Source of the DNA: Nautilus pompilius
Lineage: Eukaryota > Mollusca > Cephalopoda > Nautilida > Nautilidae
Direction of reading: 5' to 3'
Assembly: GCA_018389105.1 (NCBI GenBank)
Contig: JACATO010000059.1
Coordinates: forward strand, 868,001-932,000
Length of the DNA: 64,000 nucleotides
Shown here: one piece after another, positions 38,640-51,453 of the stretch
Numbering within the stretch: position 1 is the first letter of the stretch
Layout: each line of letters opens with the position of its first letter
The notes under the pieces: model-generated
What the model was told of the DNA's origin: nothing
The model's database searches: none
The model's input: the letters and a program-made list of their open reading frames with translations, nothing else
Program-made: the position numbers and the translations under genes

Positions 38640-39990
38640 GAGACTGATTTGTACTGTTCTTTTTAGTTTCAGTGAGAAGATTCCCCTAATATCTGGCTGC
38701 ATATGCAGTTTGACATGCACATCCTCAGTGACCAATCTAACAATTTGTCTGTCAACTGTAATTGCAATAGAGATTGCAGGATTTTCATTTTTGAAAACGT
38801 CTGTGCACAAACACAGGTACTAACAAAGATGGTCATGATTTCTCTGGCAAACTTCTTTAAATTTGGATATCTATTTTGTGGAAAATCTGATTAAAACTTG
38901 ATGAGGATAAGGCCACTTGCTTTGTACAGGTCTTAGGGTCATTGGCTTCTATTTCTACTAACTCAAACTGATACATTATAGAGGCCTTGTCAGTATTTGC
39001 TTCAAACAGATTTTGAAAGAATTGAATCTCTTTGGCATGAAAGTTCTGAAACTGCTCTTGGAATTCCATTTGAAATAACTCCAATGCCTTAAAACACCTA
39101 TTATCTGGAAAATGCATTTCTGTTTCCTCATCTTGAAATACACATTTGTAATCTCAGAAGTGAAGCTATCTCATGAAAATCCATAAAGCTTGTACCAAAA
39201 ACCCAGATCCCAAGTCTACACAGAATTTGATAGTTTTGATTTAAATTTTGCTTTTTCTTCAAGAAAATGTTGATTTCGTGGTACAATACAAAAAAATTGC
39301 TTCAAAACCCAACTTTAGTCGGCCGTATTGCTTCAGTATGATGCAAGATGTTATCATTATTTTGTTTCAATCTCAGAAAAAGGAACTGATGAAATTGATG
39401 GTCACGTAAGCCATCACTGCAGATGAAATTCACATGAAGCAACATCATTCATAACAGTTTCTTACTTACAATTTTATTGCAAAAAGATTGACGATTGATC
39501 AGAAGTACAATATTTAGTTTTTGCTTTTCCTTTTTAATGAAAGCTATGGACTCTGGCTTCATCCATCCATCCATCCATCCTACTTTTCAGTTTTTTTAAA
39601 AATTCATTTGAAGCAAGTTTACTGTTTTACATACTTTGAGAAAAATGTATTCATTAGTTGATATTGGTTTCATACTCAGAAGCACTTAGTAACTTTCAGC
39701 ATTTTATTAATTTCTCAAACAAAATTAAGAAGTTGTCATGTCTGGGATATGACAGCTTTCTTCAATAGCTAACAGCTATCACTTGATGATTTTGGCTCCT
39801 TCCTTGAGTTAGGAAAACAAGTTCTAACCCATTTCTTCACTTGTTCTGGCAGATAAACTTACATTAATGATGTTGTTTTGTTTTCTTTTTCACATAATTC
39901 TTAATAAAATCTCTATCTATAAATGGCCTTTCTCTGTCAGCAGTCACATGGTAACTTGCTCAGACAGCTGTTGTTTTCCTTCACATTATT
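38640..39990 (-). pseudogene. GTF2IRD2-type hAT transposase remnant, copy 2
   Basis: Second copy of the element at 9480-10800, in the same orientation; nucleotide similarity is visible from 39165 to 39990 against 9885 to 10790. Minus-strand blocks: ERPFIDRDFIKNY (near 39940), VNFICSDGLRDHQFHQFL (near 39400), DNILHHTEA where the family has a YHTEVRW-type block, then 39117-38857 with MHFPDNRCFKALELFQMEFQ and a YQFELVEIEANDP segment, typical of GTF2IRD2-type C-terminal regions (FxxQxELIDLQANE). A CATC repeat lies at 39560-39580. Stops and shifts throughout; termini not found. Confidence 0.78.
39560..39580. repeat. CATC tetranucleotide repeat
   Basis: About five ATCC/CATC units inside the hAT remnant; absent at the matching position of the copy near 10380, so it arose after the copies separated or was lost there. 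Confidence 0.85.
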
Positions 39991-41639
39991 CTTAAAGATG
40001 ATTTGCTTGTCTACTAAGTTCTTTTTTAGTTCTTTAATTTTATTAGCTTACAGATGCCCTTGCATCCAGTCATACTTTTCTTTGTGATATCATAATGACA
40101 TTTGATATAATATTCTTTAAAAACTGAAACATTTTCCTTACATATGAAGTAAAGTGCTTTGTCCTTGCACTGCACAAAAGTTATCATTGGTTTATTGGTT
40201 GCTGTATACCCAGCACTTGTCATCCACTTTTGTTCTGGTCCTTAGAGTTAAGGTTTTCCAGCAGTAGCCAGTCTGAGAACACGTACCAAATTGTCTTTAT
40301 GGCAAGAGATATAGGTAGCTCAGATTCTGTAAGTATAGATATTGTCATTAGCAACAGTTTTCACCAATTACAAGAATAGCCAGAAGCATTAACTAAACAG
40401 GTTCGCAAGAAACAAATGTTCGGTGAATTCAAATGAACAACTGTTTGCTGACACATCATCTTTGAAACTGTTTGCCAGTACGGAGTCAGCTGAAAGGTTA
40501 AGAGCGAGGTACTACAAACTATTTCCGTTTCTATGAATATTACTTAGTGTTTCAAGACAGGTTAATTTTGTTAGCCCAAGCAAAGATGATAATGTATTTT
40601 CCCTGTGGTTTGACATCATGTTAAATAGACAACATTTTGTCATCCTCAGATTTTCAAACTGATGAAAATTCATTCATAAACCATTATGCTTTTTTGGGAT
40701 GGTAGGTAGGATGATTGGAGAGGAAATGAGTTGAAATTTTTTCTTCTACATTTTCTGGTTGAAGAAGACTAACGGTACACTGACATTCTGCCCAAATCAA
40801 CATTAATATTTGCTCCCAGCAGAAGACAATGCTGTTGTCATTATTTCTCTGAGTAATCTGACCTTTTCAAATTATGAATTCTGACATTTTATGTTGGCCC
40901 CAGATTCTATTTTATAAACCTATGATGTTACAGTGGGCTTCTAATATTTAATGTATATTTTATTCACATTTATATCAAAGCTGTGGAATTATGTATTGCT
41001 AATTAATAAGTGCCTGGTATCAGGAGTAGTTTTGTGCTACACTCATTGTTCTCCAAGTTAGTTTTGGAATGTGCCATTGACCCCATTCCCAGTTGTACCA
41101 GTGTGATATCATCACCATAGTAGATAAAGGACACTTTATGTGGTTTCTAAGATGAAGAACAGTTATCACTGGTCAACACAATTTTTGCTGACTTATATCT
41201 GAGACTTGTTTCTGACTAATTTGGGGGTGCTGAACTCAAATATCACATTGGTTTTTGCCTATCCTGTCAAGTTTTTGCTCTACAGCATACCTCACATTTT
41301 TGATCAATCACCATAAAAAAGTACCCGATTACAATGATTTCCACAATCACCTCAATCCTATTCTTATCATTTTATTTAGAATACCAGTTCCAACAAACAA
41401 TACCATGAATCAATTTTGAGATTAACAAATATATTGGTTAACTGTGATGTATCAGATAAAAATATTGAAATAGAAAAATATAAATCGATGCTAGAATTGA
41501 ATGAATTTTAGTCAAAAATGGGCACAAACTAATCCAGAATATTCTTATCATTTCATTTAGAATACTGTACAAACAAAACAATGCCTGACATGGGTTTATT
41601 TACATTAACTGATATCAGTAAATGACACATTCTTCCTTC

Positions 41640-42490
41640 ATGGATTAAATTTTCGTTTGTAGGCTTTTCTGGAGTGTCTCATTTCCAGACAGTCTCTTTT
41701 AATACTCCAACAGTAGTTGGCCATCATGTGAGTATCTCACCTTCCTTGGTATCGCTCCTCCATAGCTTGTACATCTTGATGAAACCTTTCACCTCGCTCA
41801 TCACTTACATCACCTAGATTTTCAGGAAATTTATTAAGATGACTGTTGAGGAAATGAACCTTTATGCTCATGTTGAAACCCAGACGATGAAAATTCTTAT
41901 GCAATTTTTGAATAAGATCTTTGTAATTTTCAGCTTTTTTGTTTCCCAGGAAATTTTTCACAACAGTCACGAAGGAATTCCATGCTCTTTTCTCCATATC
42001 ATTCATGGAGCTTGCGAAACGTTGATCTCTCATCAGTTTTCTGATTTGTGGCCCATCAAACAAACCAGCTTTTGTTTTTTCATAACTGAGACTAGGAAAT
42101 GTTCACCTTCTATGCTCAGAGCTTTAACATATTGACTGCTTCATTAGATTCATTTTGATGTGGAGAGGAGGAAAGGTGATTTTTACTCGATCTACTAGTG
42201 GTTGATTTGTGATATTTGGTTCTCCGACATTTAAGCATGTCCTCTCCGGCCAGTTCTTCTGAGTCCAATGCTTGTCCTTAGCTCTGCTATCCCACAAGCA
42301 CAAGAAACATGGATATTTCGCGTATCCTCCTTGTTGACCAAGTAAAAAGTTAACCATTTTAAGATCCCGTAGAACAAAAACTTGAACAAATGCAAAACGC
42401 CATAGAACAAAAACTTGATATGATAGGCAAAAACCGATTTTATTTTTGAAATCAGCCCCCCAAAATTAGTTAAAAACAAGTGTCAGATCG
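41640..42490 (-). pseudogene. Broken copy of an uncharacterised multi-copy animal protein family (LLGQQGGYxKYPCFLCLWDS)
   Basis: Minus strand. After DLKMVNFLLGQQGGYAKYPC comes FLCLWDSRAKDKHWTQKNWP, then ITFPPLHIKMNLMKQ (42357-42124). A frame change leads to FDGPQIRKLMRD, WNSFVTVVKNFLGNKKAENY, NMSIKVHFLNSHLNKFPENL and GERFHQDVQAMEERYQGR (42063-41737), then a TGA where a tryptophan is expected, then DTHMMANYCWS and a basic RKAYKRKFNP tail ending near 41645. From memory, proteins with these blocks occur in many copies in arthropods and other animals without an assigned function; the copy number suggests a mobile origin, but I cannot name the superfamily. The CxxC pair near the start could bind zinc. 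At least one frameshift and one stop are present. Confidence 0.72.
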
Positions 42491-45400
42491 TAGTCAGCAG
42501 AAAAAAGGTGAAAATATGTTGGCCAGTGTTATAGATGATCTTGTTGCTAACATGTAAGGAACATCTATCTGTAAGCACTAAATCTAGGGTTGAGGGAGGT
42601 TGCATCTAGCTGTGTTGTTATTAAGCTCTACAACCCCTTGCTACTGTACCTACTCATTTGTTGTTATCTATGACATGAAAGAATAAGCATTGAAATAAAT
42701 AGTTAATAAATTTGCTTTTTTTTCTTTTTGCATTTCATAAATTACAGCTGGCTTCATTCCCTTGGACAATTATGTGATGATGAAGGGGAAACCAACCTCT
42801 CTCGCAGCTCTCTGACGCTTGCTAAACTAACATTTTATCCCAGGCTCTTTCCATGTCAGTTTATGCACTAATCACCAAAGAGTTATTTTATTTAAGATTT
42901 GAAGGCATTCTCCAAATTTCTAACTTTAGTTCTTTTGAATTAACTTTAAATCTGTAATATAGAAAAAAATATATCTTTTACACAGTAGTTTATGGACTTT
43001 TTTCAAAACATGTTTATTGAAATATGCTTAAGGACAGGCCAAAAAATTTCACTCTTTAGTTTAATTAACCTTCATTTTAAGACAATGCTGATAAATAAAA
43101 GACAGTAAGTGCTGATAGAAAACTGACAAATAAATATTTTGTTTTGTTATATTTCATTGAAATTTATTTTAGATAAAATGCTTTAGATGCCAGGCAATCT
43201 TAATTATTTCACTTCTGTCACATGGAATTTATATATATCATTAAATAAAAAGAGAAATGGTTACCGGCAAGTTGTGCGTGGTAGATCGGACCTTGTCTCC
43301 TGACTTCTCATCCCAGAACCTCAGGAATCACTGCCATTGTTTGTCCAATCATCACCTTGCCATTGTCACATGGAAATTGAACAAAGTCTTCAACAGACTT
43401 ACACATTTGTGATATAATTTTGGAAAATTTATTCTCTTCAGAAACTAGACTCAGTCTCATAGCTATTGTTACTGTAAACTCTTCATAATTTAATCTAAGA
43501 GCAATGATCAATACATGGTAACCAGTTACACAATGCAGGATGAGTATTATGTATTGCATTTTCATGATCATGTGAAGTCCTTCAAAAGTAAGGTCTCATA
43601 GCTTGGTAAATGGCTGGTTGGTTTGGTGATAAAAGTCAGCATTTAAAATTTCTTTTGCGTTTGCTTAAAATGCTTGGAAGAACATAGATTAATAATAGCT
43701 TGATATTCATGGAGAAAGTAACAACAATAATAAAAGGATGCTGAATTTTGTTTATTTGTAATTAAAGTATATCATTTTGCAATTGTGGTGGTGAATGAGA
43801 GGAAGGAGTGCTCCAGGGGTGAGCCACTATCATCTGCTCAGGCTGTATGTTCCAACTCTTCATACGTATTCCAAGTGACAGAACTCATTCCATAAGCTGT
43901 TAAACTTGTCTTGCATGTACAGGGATCACCTGTTTGTGCCAACCAATTTATGCATAGCCTCCATTCACAGATGTCAAGCTGCTATTTTTTTCTTTATAAA
44001 TTTAGTTAATTTCTAAAAAAAAAAGATAATTTAATGTAACAATTCATTATGCATAGAATAATTGCATTTTAACATTTTGTATTCTGTTCACAACCCAGCA
44101 ACAAGAAACCACTTATCTTTTTTTATATTTTAAAATACTAATTTCACACTTGACTGACATTGTTGCCTGAATGTAATGGATTAACACTGTTTATGTGGTG
44201 AAGTTGGAAGATAAAAGATTGGTAATCTGCTCACTAAAGGAGAGAGTTGACATGTTTAGCACCAAAACAAGCATTTAAAAAATGTTCCTGACTTGCATAG
44301 AAAATGAGATAATTTGAAATTTATGGATTGCAGACGGGGAAAATGACTCTCGCTTGTGAATATCTCCAGGCGTTGCTGGATTTCAGTGATTTTCTATAGA
44401 TTAGGTTGCTGAAGAAGAACTTGTAAATGTAGCAGTTGTAGCACAATTTCTATTTACTTTTTATGCAGATATGCACTCAGAGTAGTTAGAAGTTTCATTG
44501 ATGATGGAAGACTATTGATTGGTACTTACTGCTACCACTGTTAGATTTACTTAAGAGTTCTTAACATGGTGTGATTAAATATTTTAGATAATAAAAATGA
44601 ATAGCAATCTTGGCAGGGAAAAAAGTATTATTTAGGTTGCATTGCTCTTGATAATAAAATCAGGAGACTGTTTATAGTTTTGAAGGCTGGATGCAGATTT
44701 ATACACAAACATTTCAGCTTCCATTACTAACACAAAAATTATGAAATAATTTGCTGGATTTGAGCAATTTTCTAGCATTGATGTCATATGAAATAATAAT
44801 GCGGTATTAACTAATATTCTGATTTGTATGTGATCCAAATGTACTACAGTGACCAGATCCCACTGTGTGTGTCTGTAGGAGAGTTGTAGATATTTTGAAT
44901 GTACTTAGCTTTTCTTTCTTTCTTTTTTCATTTTACAAATTAAGTTTTAAATTTCCGCCAGGTGCGATCTGCTGTCGTCTGTCTAGTCGGTCCTGAGCTT
45001 TCACTGACTTTACATTTACCTAAGTCAAAGCAGAAAAAGTAGAAGAATATAAATATACTAAACCATTTCATAACCAAAATAATACAGAGATTGAAATTAA
45101 AATTGAAGCAGCAATTTTCAGGCAATAAAACTGGTTTCCTGAAAACTTCGGCTGGCTGATTTGATTCCCCAAAAATTCCACCTCATAGGAAAACTTTTTT
45201 CAACCTGTGCAGCCATGGGCAAAGAGATGACAGGGCATTATATGTTTAATATCTCTGTTGATAACTCAAAATTTGAAATTATTCATCTGATGATTTATTT
45301 ATTTATACAATGATCCCTGTATTTAAATTCCAAAACAGCTTTAAGAAAATATACCTAATCTTCTAATAAAATTTGAGTTTCTATTAATCAAAACTACTTA

Positions 45401-46164
45401 CTGACCAAAAGGGCTGCACAGGTTAGGAGAGGAATCAATGTACATGAAGGAAAAAGAGAAAGTGGGTTGTATTAACCTGGAAGTGGGGAGAAAAGAATTG
45501 AATTAATGAAATGTTTTCATTCCATAGAAGTTTGTATTAACCTGAGTGAACAGGTTTTCAATCCCATGAAAGTTTATTCTAACTAGAGTGAACAGAATGT
45601 TTTGCTTTAAGGTTTGATGTTCTAATTCTTATGTTTTGCTTGTTGATCGAAACAGTAAAGCGGTTTTAAAATATCTTTGTGAACATCGCCGACCTAAAGT
45701 TTACTTTACAGCAACTAAACAGGTTCCAAAGCCTGCACAGACAGGTGCTTTATGGAACAAGCTAATGAGAACCATGATGGGTGTTGTCTGTGTCAGAATG
45801 TAGAATTTGTCTTAGTCACTTTATTGGTGTGTTGGTAAATCTGGCTGAAAGTGAAAACAAATTTAGAAGGAAGTTAGTTTTTGGTTTACTAGTTATCTAG
45901 TTTGGTGAAGTAACATGGTTAAAAATACAAGTTTGTAGAACGAAACATAAAGGCAACTTTGGTTAAATGAGCTTCAGTCATGCTGACTATAGTGATGTCC
46001 ACATTATCTTGGCAGCTGTTCCAGCCTTCATTTTTAAAAGACAGCTATTATTCTGTTTAGTGTAGTGCTTCTGTATTTATGGAAGAAATATGGATACGTA
46101 ATTTGGTTATGGTTTTATTAGCTTTAGCAGCCTATTAGAAAATTGTTTAGTTTGAATATACATA

Positions 46165-47729
46165 CAGGTGCATCTCAAAAAATTAGAATATCATGGAAGA
46201 GTTCAATATTTTTTGTCAGTTATTTCAGAAAGTGAAACTTTCATATATTCTAGATTCATTACACACAAAGTAAAATATCTCAAACCTTTTTTGTTTTAAT
46301 TTTGATGATTACAGCTTACAGCTCATGAAAATAAAAAATCCACTATCTCAAAATATTAGAATATTTCATAAGATCAATAATAAAAAAGGATTTATAATAT
46401 AGAAATGTCGAACTTCTGAAAATATGTTCATTTATGCACCCAATACTTGGTTGGGGCTCCTTTTGCACAAATCACTGCATCAATGCTGTGTGGCATGGAG
46501 GCGATCAGCCTGTGGCACTGCTGAGGTGTTATGGAAGCTCAGGTTGCTTTGATAGCAGCCTTCAGCTCGTCTGTATTGTTGGATCTGGTGTCTCTCATCT
46601 TCCTCTTGACAATACCCCATAGATTCTTTTTGGGGTTCAGGTCAGGCGATTTGGCTGGCCAATCAAGCATAGTAATACCATAGTCAGCAAACCAGTTACT
46701 AGTAGTTTTGGCACTGTGGGCAGGTGCCAAGTCCTGCTGGAAAAGGAAATAAGCATCTCCATAAAGCTTGTCAGCAGACAGAAGCATGAAGTGCTCTAAA
46801 ATATCCTGGTAGATGGCTATGTTGACTTTGGACTTGATAAAAACACAGTGGACCAACACCAGCAGATGACATGGCACCCCAAATCATCACTGGCTGTGGA
46901 AACTTCACACTGGACTTCAAGCAACTTGGATTCTGTGCCTCCACTCTTCCTCCAGACTGTGGGACCTTGATTTCCAAATGAAATGCAAAATTTACTTTCA
47001 TCTGAAAAGAGGACTTTGGACCACTGAGCAACGGCCCAGTTCTTTTTCTCCTTAGCCCACGTAAGACGCTTCTGATGTTGTCTCTGGTTCAGGAGTGGCT
47101 TGACACTAGGAATGCTACACTTGTAGCCCATTTCCTGCACATGTCTGTGCGTGGTGGCTCTTGATGCAATGACTCCAGCCTCAGTCCACTCCTTGTGAAG
47201 CTCCCCCAAGTTCTTGAATCGGCTTTGCTTGACAATCTTCTCAAGGCTGCAGTCATCCCTCTTGCTTGTGCACCTTTTCCTACCACACTTTTCCCTTCCA
47301 GTCAACTGTCCATGAATATGCTTTGATATAGCACTCTGCGAACATCCAGCCCTTTCAGCAATGACCTTCTGTGGCTTACCCTCCTTGTGGAGGGTGTCAA
47401 TGTGTGTCTTCTGGACAACTGTCAAGTCAGCAGTCTTCCCCATGATTGTGGTTGTGTGTACTGAACCAGACTGAGAGATTCATGGTATTTATACTGCATA
47501 AATAGTGATTTACTCAACTCAAAATGGAATATTCTAATATTTTGAGATACGTTTTTTCTATTTTTTTTGAGCTGTTGGCCGTAATTATCAAAATTAAAAT
47601 TGAAAAATGCTTGAAACAATTTAGTTTACATGTAATGAGTCTAGAATATATACAATTTTCACTTTCTGAAATAACTGACAAAAAATATTGAACTCTTCTG
47701 TGATATTCTAATTTTTTGAGATGCATCTA
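46165..47729 (-). mobile_element. Tc1-like transposon with long IR/DR ends, dead
   Basis: A 1565 bp element with ends CAGGTGCATCTCAAAAAATT (left) and TAGATGCATCTCAAAAAATT (right, minus strand), flanked by TA at 46163-46164 and 47730-47731. Similarity of the two ends continues inward for about 200 bp, and each arm carries a second internal motif, CTCAAAATATTAGAATATT, near 46346-46368 and, inverted, 47526-47549. This paired outer and inner motif layout is the IR/DR arrangement of Sleeping-Beauty-like Tc1 elements, where both are transposase-binding sites. The high likeness of the arms points to a fairly young insertion compared with the other remnants. Confidence 0.94.
46539..47443 (-). pseudogene. 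Tc1-like transposase pseudogene
   Basis: Starts MGKTADLTVVQKTHIDTLHK. Residues 1-100 hold the paired-like helix-turn-helix domain (VIAERAGCSQSAISKHIHG) and the basic linker (GREKCGRKRCTSKRDD). The first catalytic aspartate is in VLFSDESKF (residue 148). A frameshift near TVWRKSGG moves coding to the frame with QNPSCLKSSVKFPQPVMIWG, and a second near GVGPLCF moves it to the frame with FLFQQDLAPAHSAKTT (second aspartate) and DWPAKSPDLNPKKNLWG. The third catalytic residue, normally glutamate in PIEN, is lysine (codon AAG at 46628-46626). Two frameshifts and the glutamate-to-lysine change mean no active enzyme. Confidence 0.93.
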
Positions 47730-48818
47730 TACGTATGTTAGTGAAATAAAGATTAGGCTGATGGATTCATATTTAGTGAGTAACCAACTTAGGACAATAT
47801 CCATTGTTTTAAAATTTGAATAATTTGGTACTAGCTCTCTTATCAAAATTTTTTTGTAAGAACCAAATGCTGATAAATTCTAGTACTTTTAGCGGGTTAT
47901 TAGGTCACAACAGAAGCTCTGTACATGTTTACACTCCCAGTTAAGATGATGTAGAATACATTTTAATTTGTAAGTCCCATGTGCTGCTGAATCTGTATTA
48001 CTGTTTGAACTTAATTGCAGTTTTGAGAGAAGTCATCTACTAACCTGCTACCTAAAATTGTGGCTAAAACCATTGATCAGTTTGTGACTCCATTAAAGAT
48101 TAATTACAATGTGTACCAACCTGTGAATTTGATGAAATGAATATTTGTATTTGATGTGCAAAAAAAGAGCTAAAACAATAGACAGGAATAACGGAAAGGA
48201 AAATACAAAGAAAGTTGGAAATTGTGGAAAGTATTTAGGAAAAAAAATTTGGTAAAGTGCACTAGATTCAATAAACATGATTACTTTCAAAGCATCAGTC
48301 AACAGTGGAAGAGGCTTTCATGTTAAAGGAATAACATTGACAAAGTGAGAGAGTATTTTAGAATGAGATTAAATTGAAAGGAAAAAAAACCATGATTGTT
48401 TTTCCTTTGCTGACCTGCTGTGCCTTTTAGTGGAAATTGAACTTGAGTAACATCACTAGGTATGTTGAATACTGGTGGGATGTGAACGAGGAGTTGGCCA
48501 GGTCCTGTTTGAGGTAATTAACACAAACAGTTTGTGTTACAATATGAGTTGTGAAAAATTCTGACTGATAAAGAATAATGAGTTCTTTTTCTCACATCAT
48601 CATAGATCAGTGGTTCTCAACCTTTTTTTGCCCTGGCCCCACTTTTATTTTCGAAAAAAAAATGTATGCCCCACCATTAGCAGGAAAAGATTACAATTTC
48701 AAAAGTTTTAATTAAATGATTTTATTTTACTTGCAATTGTATCTCAGCGCATTTAAGACATTGTATGATCCGGAAGACACATTTCATATTCAGCTACTAC
48801 TTCAATATGTCAACTATC

Positions 48819-50615
48819 TCAAATGCATTCAACGATTGTCGTCACTTCAGTGGGAACCTTGCCCCTGATGCTGGCTGCAGACTTTTTGATTTGGGAAGGA
48901 GGGTCTAATTTTGTAAGTTTCAACCTTAAATCTCCACATTTTATAATTTCCAGTCGATTTCCCTTAGCTAGTAGTAAATCACTAACAGCACTGAAGCCAC
49001 ATTCCACTAAATAAGACGATGTAAAATGTATCAATAGTTCCTTTGCTAAAGTAGTTGAGTTTGGGTATTTTTTTCAATCTTGTTAGAGAGCCACATCATG
49101 GCTTCTTTCACTTTAAACAGAATTTTCACAGATTCATCATATTGCAACTCAGATAACTCCTCTTGGTATTGCACCAGGATCTCAGATAAGTTCACCAGCA
49201 ATGGTTGAGTTAACCAAGAGGGAAAATCCATGGCTTTTAAATCACAAAATCTACCATTGAAGTTGGTAACTAACATTTTCAAATGGTCAACAATGACTTT
49301 TGTAGCATCATTAGTTACCTCACACTTATTTAACCAATAGAAGTGACTGAAATTTCTTGCGCAAATATTCCTCTGGCATAATTCTAGAAGTGCTGTGAAT
49401 CCAAATATCTTTGTTTTTGCATCAATGATTGTCATATTTGCTCTTTGTTCAATGTACTTAGTTTTTCAAAAATGTCTGTTAAGTAACTCACATAAGCTTT
49501 TCCATTTGGTTGTCAACAGGAGCTTCATTTCAGGTCTGTCTTTCAAAAACGCTGAGGAGATCAAACAGTTCCATAAACCTTTTTAAGCAGTTTCCCCTTG
49601 ACAACCACCTTACTTCACTGTGAAGCAATAATCTCACATATTCTGCATTTTTATCAACACAAAACTGCTTAAACAGACGTTCACATTTGGCATTGGCTTT
49701 GACGGCATTGATGCACTTGATCACAGCATGCAGTATTTTCGTGTAAAATAGGGGAAATTTTCTTGGCAACTAAGTTTTCTCGGTGAACAACACAATGCAC
49801 AGCCAACATGTTTGGATTTCCCTCCTTCATTAATTTAAAACATCCTGTTTTTTTTTACCCATCATAGCAGGTGCCCCATCTGCAGCACAAGATACAATGT
49901 TTTCTTTTGGTATTTCATTTTCATCCAAATAATTTTTGAGCTTGCTGTAGATATCAACTGCAGTAGTAGTAGTTTCTAATGATTCACAAAACAATATCTC
50001 TTCTTGCAACTCTTCCTGCAACTCTTCCTGATCAATATATCTCACGTATGCCGATAACAGCCTCACTGTTGCGTACAGTAGATTCATCCATTTGTATTGA
50101 GAACTTTCGTGATTCCAACTTCTCAATAAGCTGTTTTCCAACATCTTGACCATATCATCTATTCTGTTGCAGACAGTGCTATTATGGCATTGCCAGGACA
50201 TCTTTGTCATCCATATGCAGAACCGTTTTGAGAAACATTGATATTGCGGGTTTAATCAGTTCCTCCCAAATCATATGATTCTTTCCATGTTTTGCTATCA
50301 AGAGAGAACTTTCATAGCTAGCTTCAAGGGTACGAATTAGGGCTGTAGTTTGCACAGCAAATAATGAAGTGACTTTTTATCTATTTTCAAACTTCTTTTT
50401 CAGTGATTTATGATATTCCATTTTGAATTGGCATGGTTAGGATCTTTTACCCTCAAATCAGCTCCAAGACAGCCTGCTTTCATTGATTCATTTGTCAAAG
50501 TATGTTGGCATAATAGGCAAAGAGGTGCACGTTCATCATGTACAGCAGGTATAAACCCAAACTTCAAAAACTCCATTGAGTATTGATGAACTTTTTGCCT
50601 GGTTGGTTTGCTCAT
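48819..50615 (-). pseudogene. ZBED5-like hAT transposase pseudogene
   Basis: The start MSKPTRQKVHQYSMEFLKFG is followed by FIPAVHDERAPLCLLCQHTL, the N terminus and BED finger of ZBED5/SCAND3-like hAT proteins (50615-50400); the finger's histidine half is degraded. Further minus-strand blocks: 50210-49830 (SWQCHNSTVCNRIDDM, KENIVSCAADGAPAMMGKKK, the catalytic-core DGAPAM block), 49769-49530 (AKCERLFKQFC, LLHSEVRWLSRGNCLKRFME), 49435-49046 (CQRNICARNFSHF to LSNKIEKN) and 49034-48819 (YLVECGFSAVSDLLLAKGN and a RLKLTKL end, the dimerisation region). Block order is complete, but the frame is broken at least four times. Confidence 0.9.
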
Positions 50616-50820
50616 TTTGAATAATATGGGTTAAGAATATCTGTGAAAAAGACGAGGGATTGCAATTAGTGATGTACTGTACAGAATGTATAAATCTGCT
50701 AATCCTAAAGTTAGAGCAAAACTACGTTATGAAAATAAAATACATAAACTGATTTTACTTGAAAGTTACCACAATTGTGTTATACTGATAGTGTTGGCAA
50801 ATCACATCTTTCACACCAAC

Positions 50821-51453
50821 TGTTGTGTTTCTCAGTAAAGCGATCTCACCATAACGGTGGCAACGGAAACTTTATTTATAACAAGGAAAACAAATCTGCT
50901 CTAGGAGCTTGTCATCTCCGTAACTAATTAAAACTTAACTTCAGTTAAACAGCCAAGTAACAACTGATGCACGTTAGTGATTCAACTGTGGAAGCTGCAC
51001 TCTAAACAGAAACTGAACTGACAGCTCACCCAGAACTATCCATATTTATATCCAATCAATGAACTCTATAGAAAACTCCAGAAGTACATGTGACACACTC
51101 TGTCCAATAACAATTTAATAACTCAACATCCTTGAATGTCCTTGATGCCACATTGAGTCATCAAACTTTGTAGTGGACAGAGCTGTGGGTTGGAGTGTGG
51201 AGTGATCCCTGGCAATTGTGTGTCTCCTTTGTGGCAGCCCTTTTTGTACCCTGCTCAGCCTTCTGAAAAAAATAGACCTGGCAGGGATGGGCTGTGTCAG
51301 GGGCCCAGCTGTTCATGATGGAAAGTCTGTGTATTGTGGGCACCCAGCTGGTCCACATACTGGCCTCTGGGAGTGTATGCTGCCAGGCTACCACTGAATG
51401 GACATGATTATGTAACAGTGGCAACTGTTTCCTGTATCTACACTTTCATAACA
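50821..51453 (-). mobile_element. Solo LTR of an LTR retrotransposon
   Basis: A 633 bp unit that begins TGTTGTG and ends CATAACA, forming short inverted TGTT/AACA ends, with a perfect 5-bp duplication CCAAC on both sides (50816-50820 and 51454-51458). Read on the minus strand it has a TATA-like GATATAAATA (51052-51043) and, 50 bp from its end, AATAAA (50876-50871), the order expected of U3, R and U5. It is GC-richer than its surroundings. No internal gag/pol or second LTR is present, so recombination between two LTRs probably removed the rest. A 5-bp duplication fits Gypsy or Bel/Pao-type elements; the family is not identified. It interrupts the non-coding part of a ZBED5-like hAT. Confidence 0.86.

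Noticed and set aside
43308-43571. 87-codon minus-strand frame
   Set aside because: No motif recognised, with no splice context and no similarity to the neighbouring elements; not enough to call a gene.
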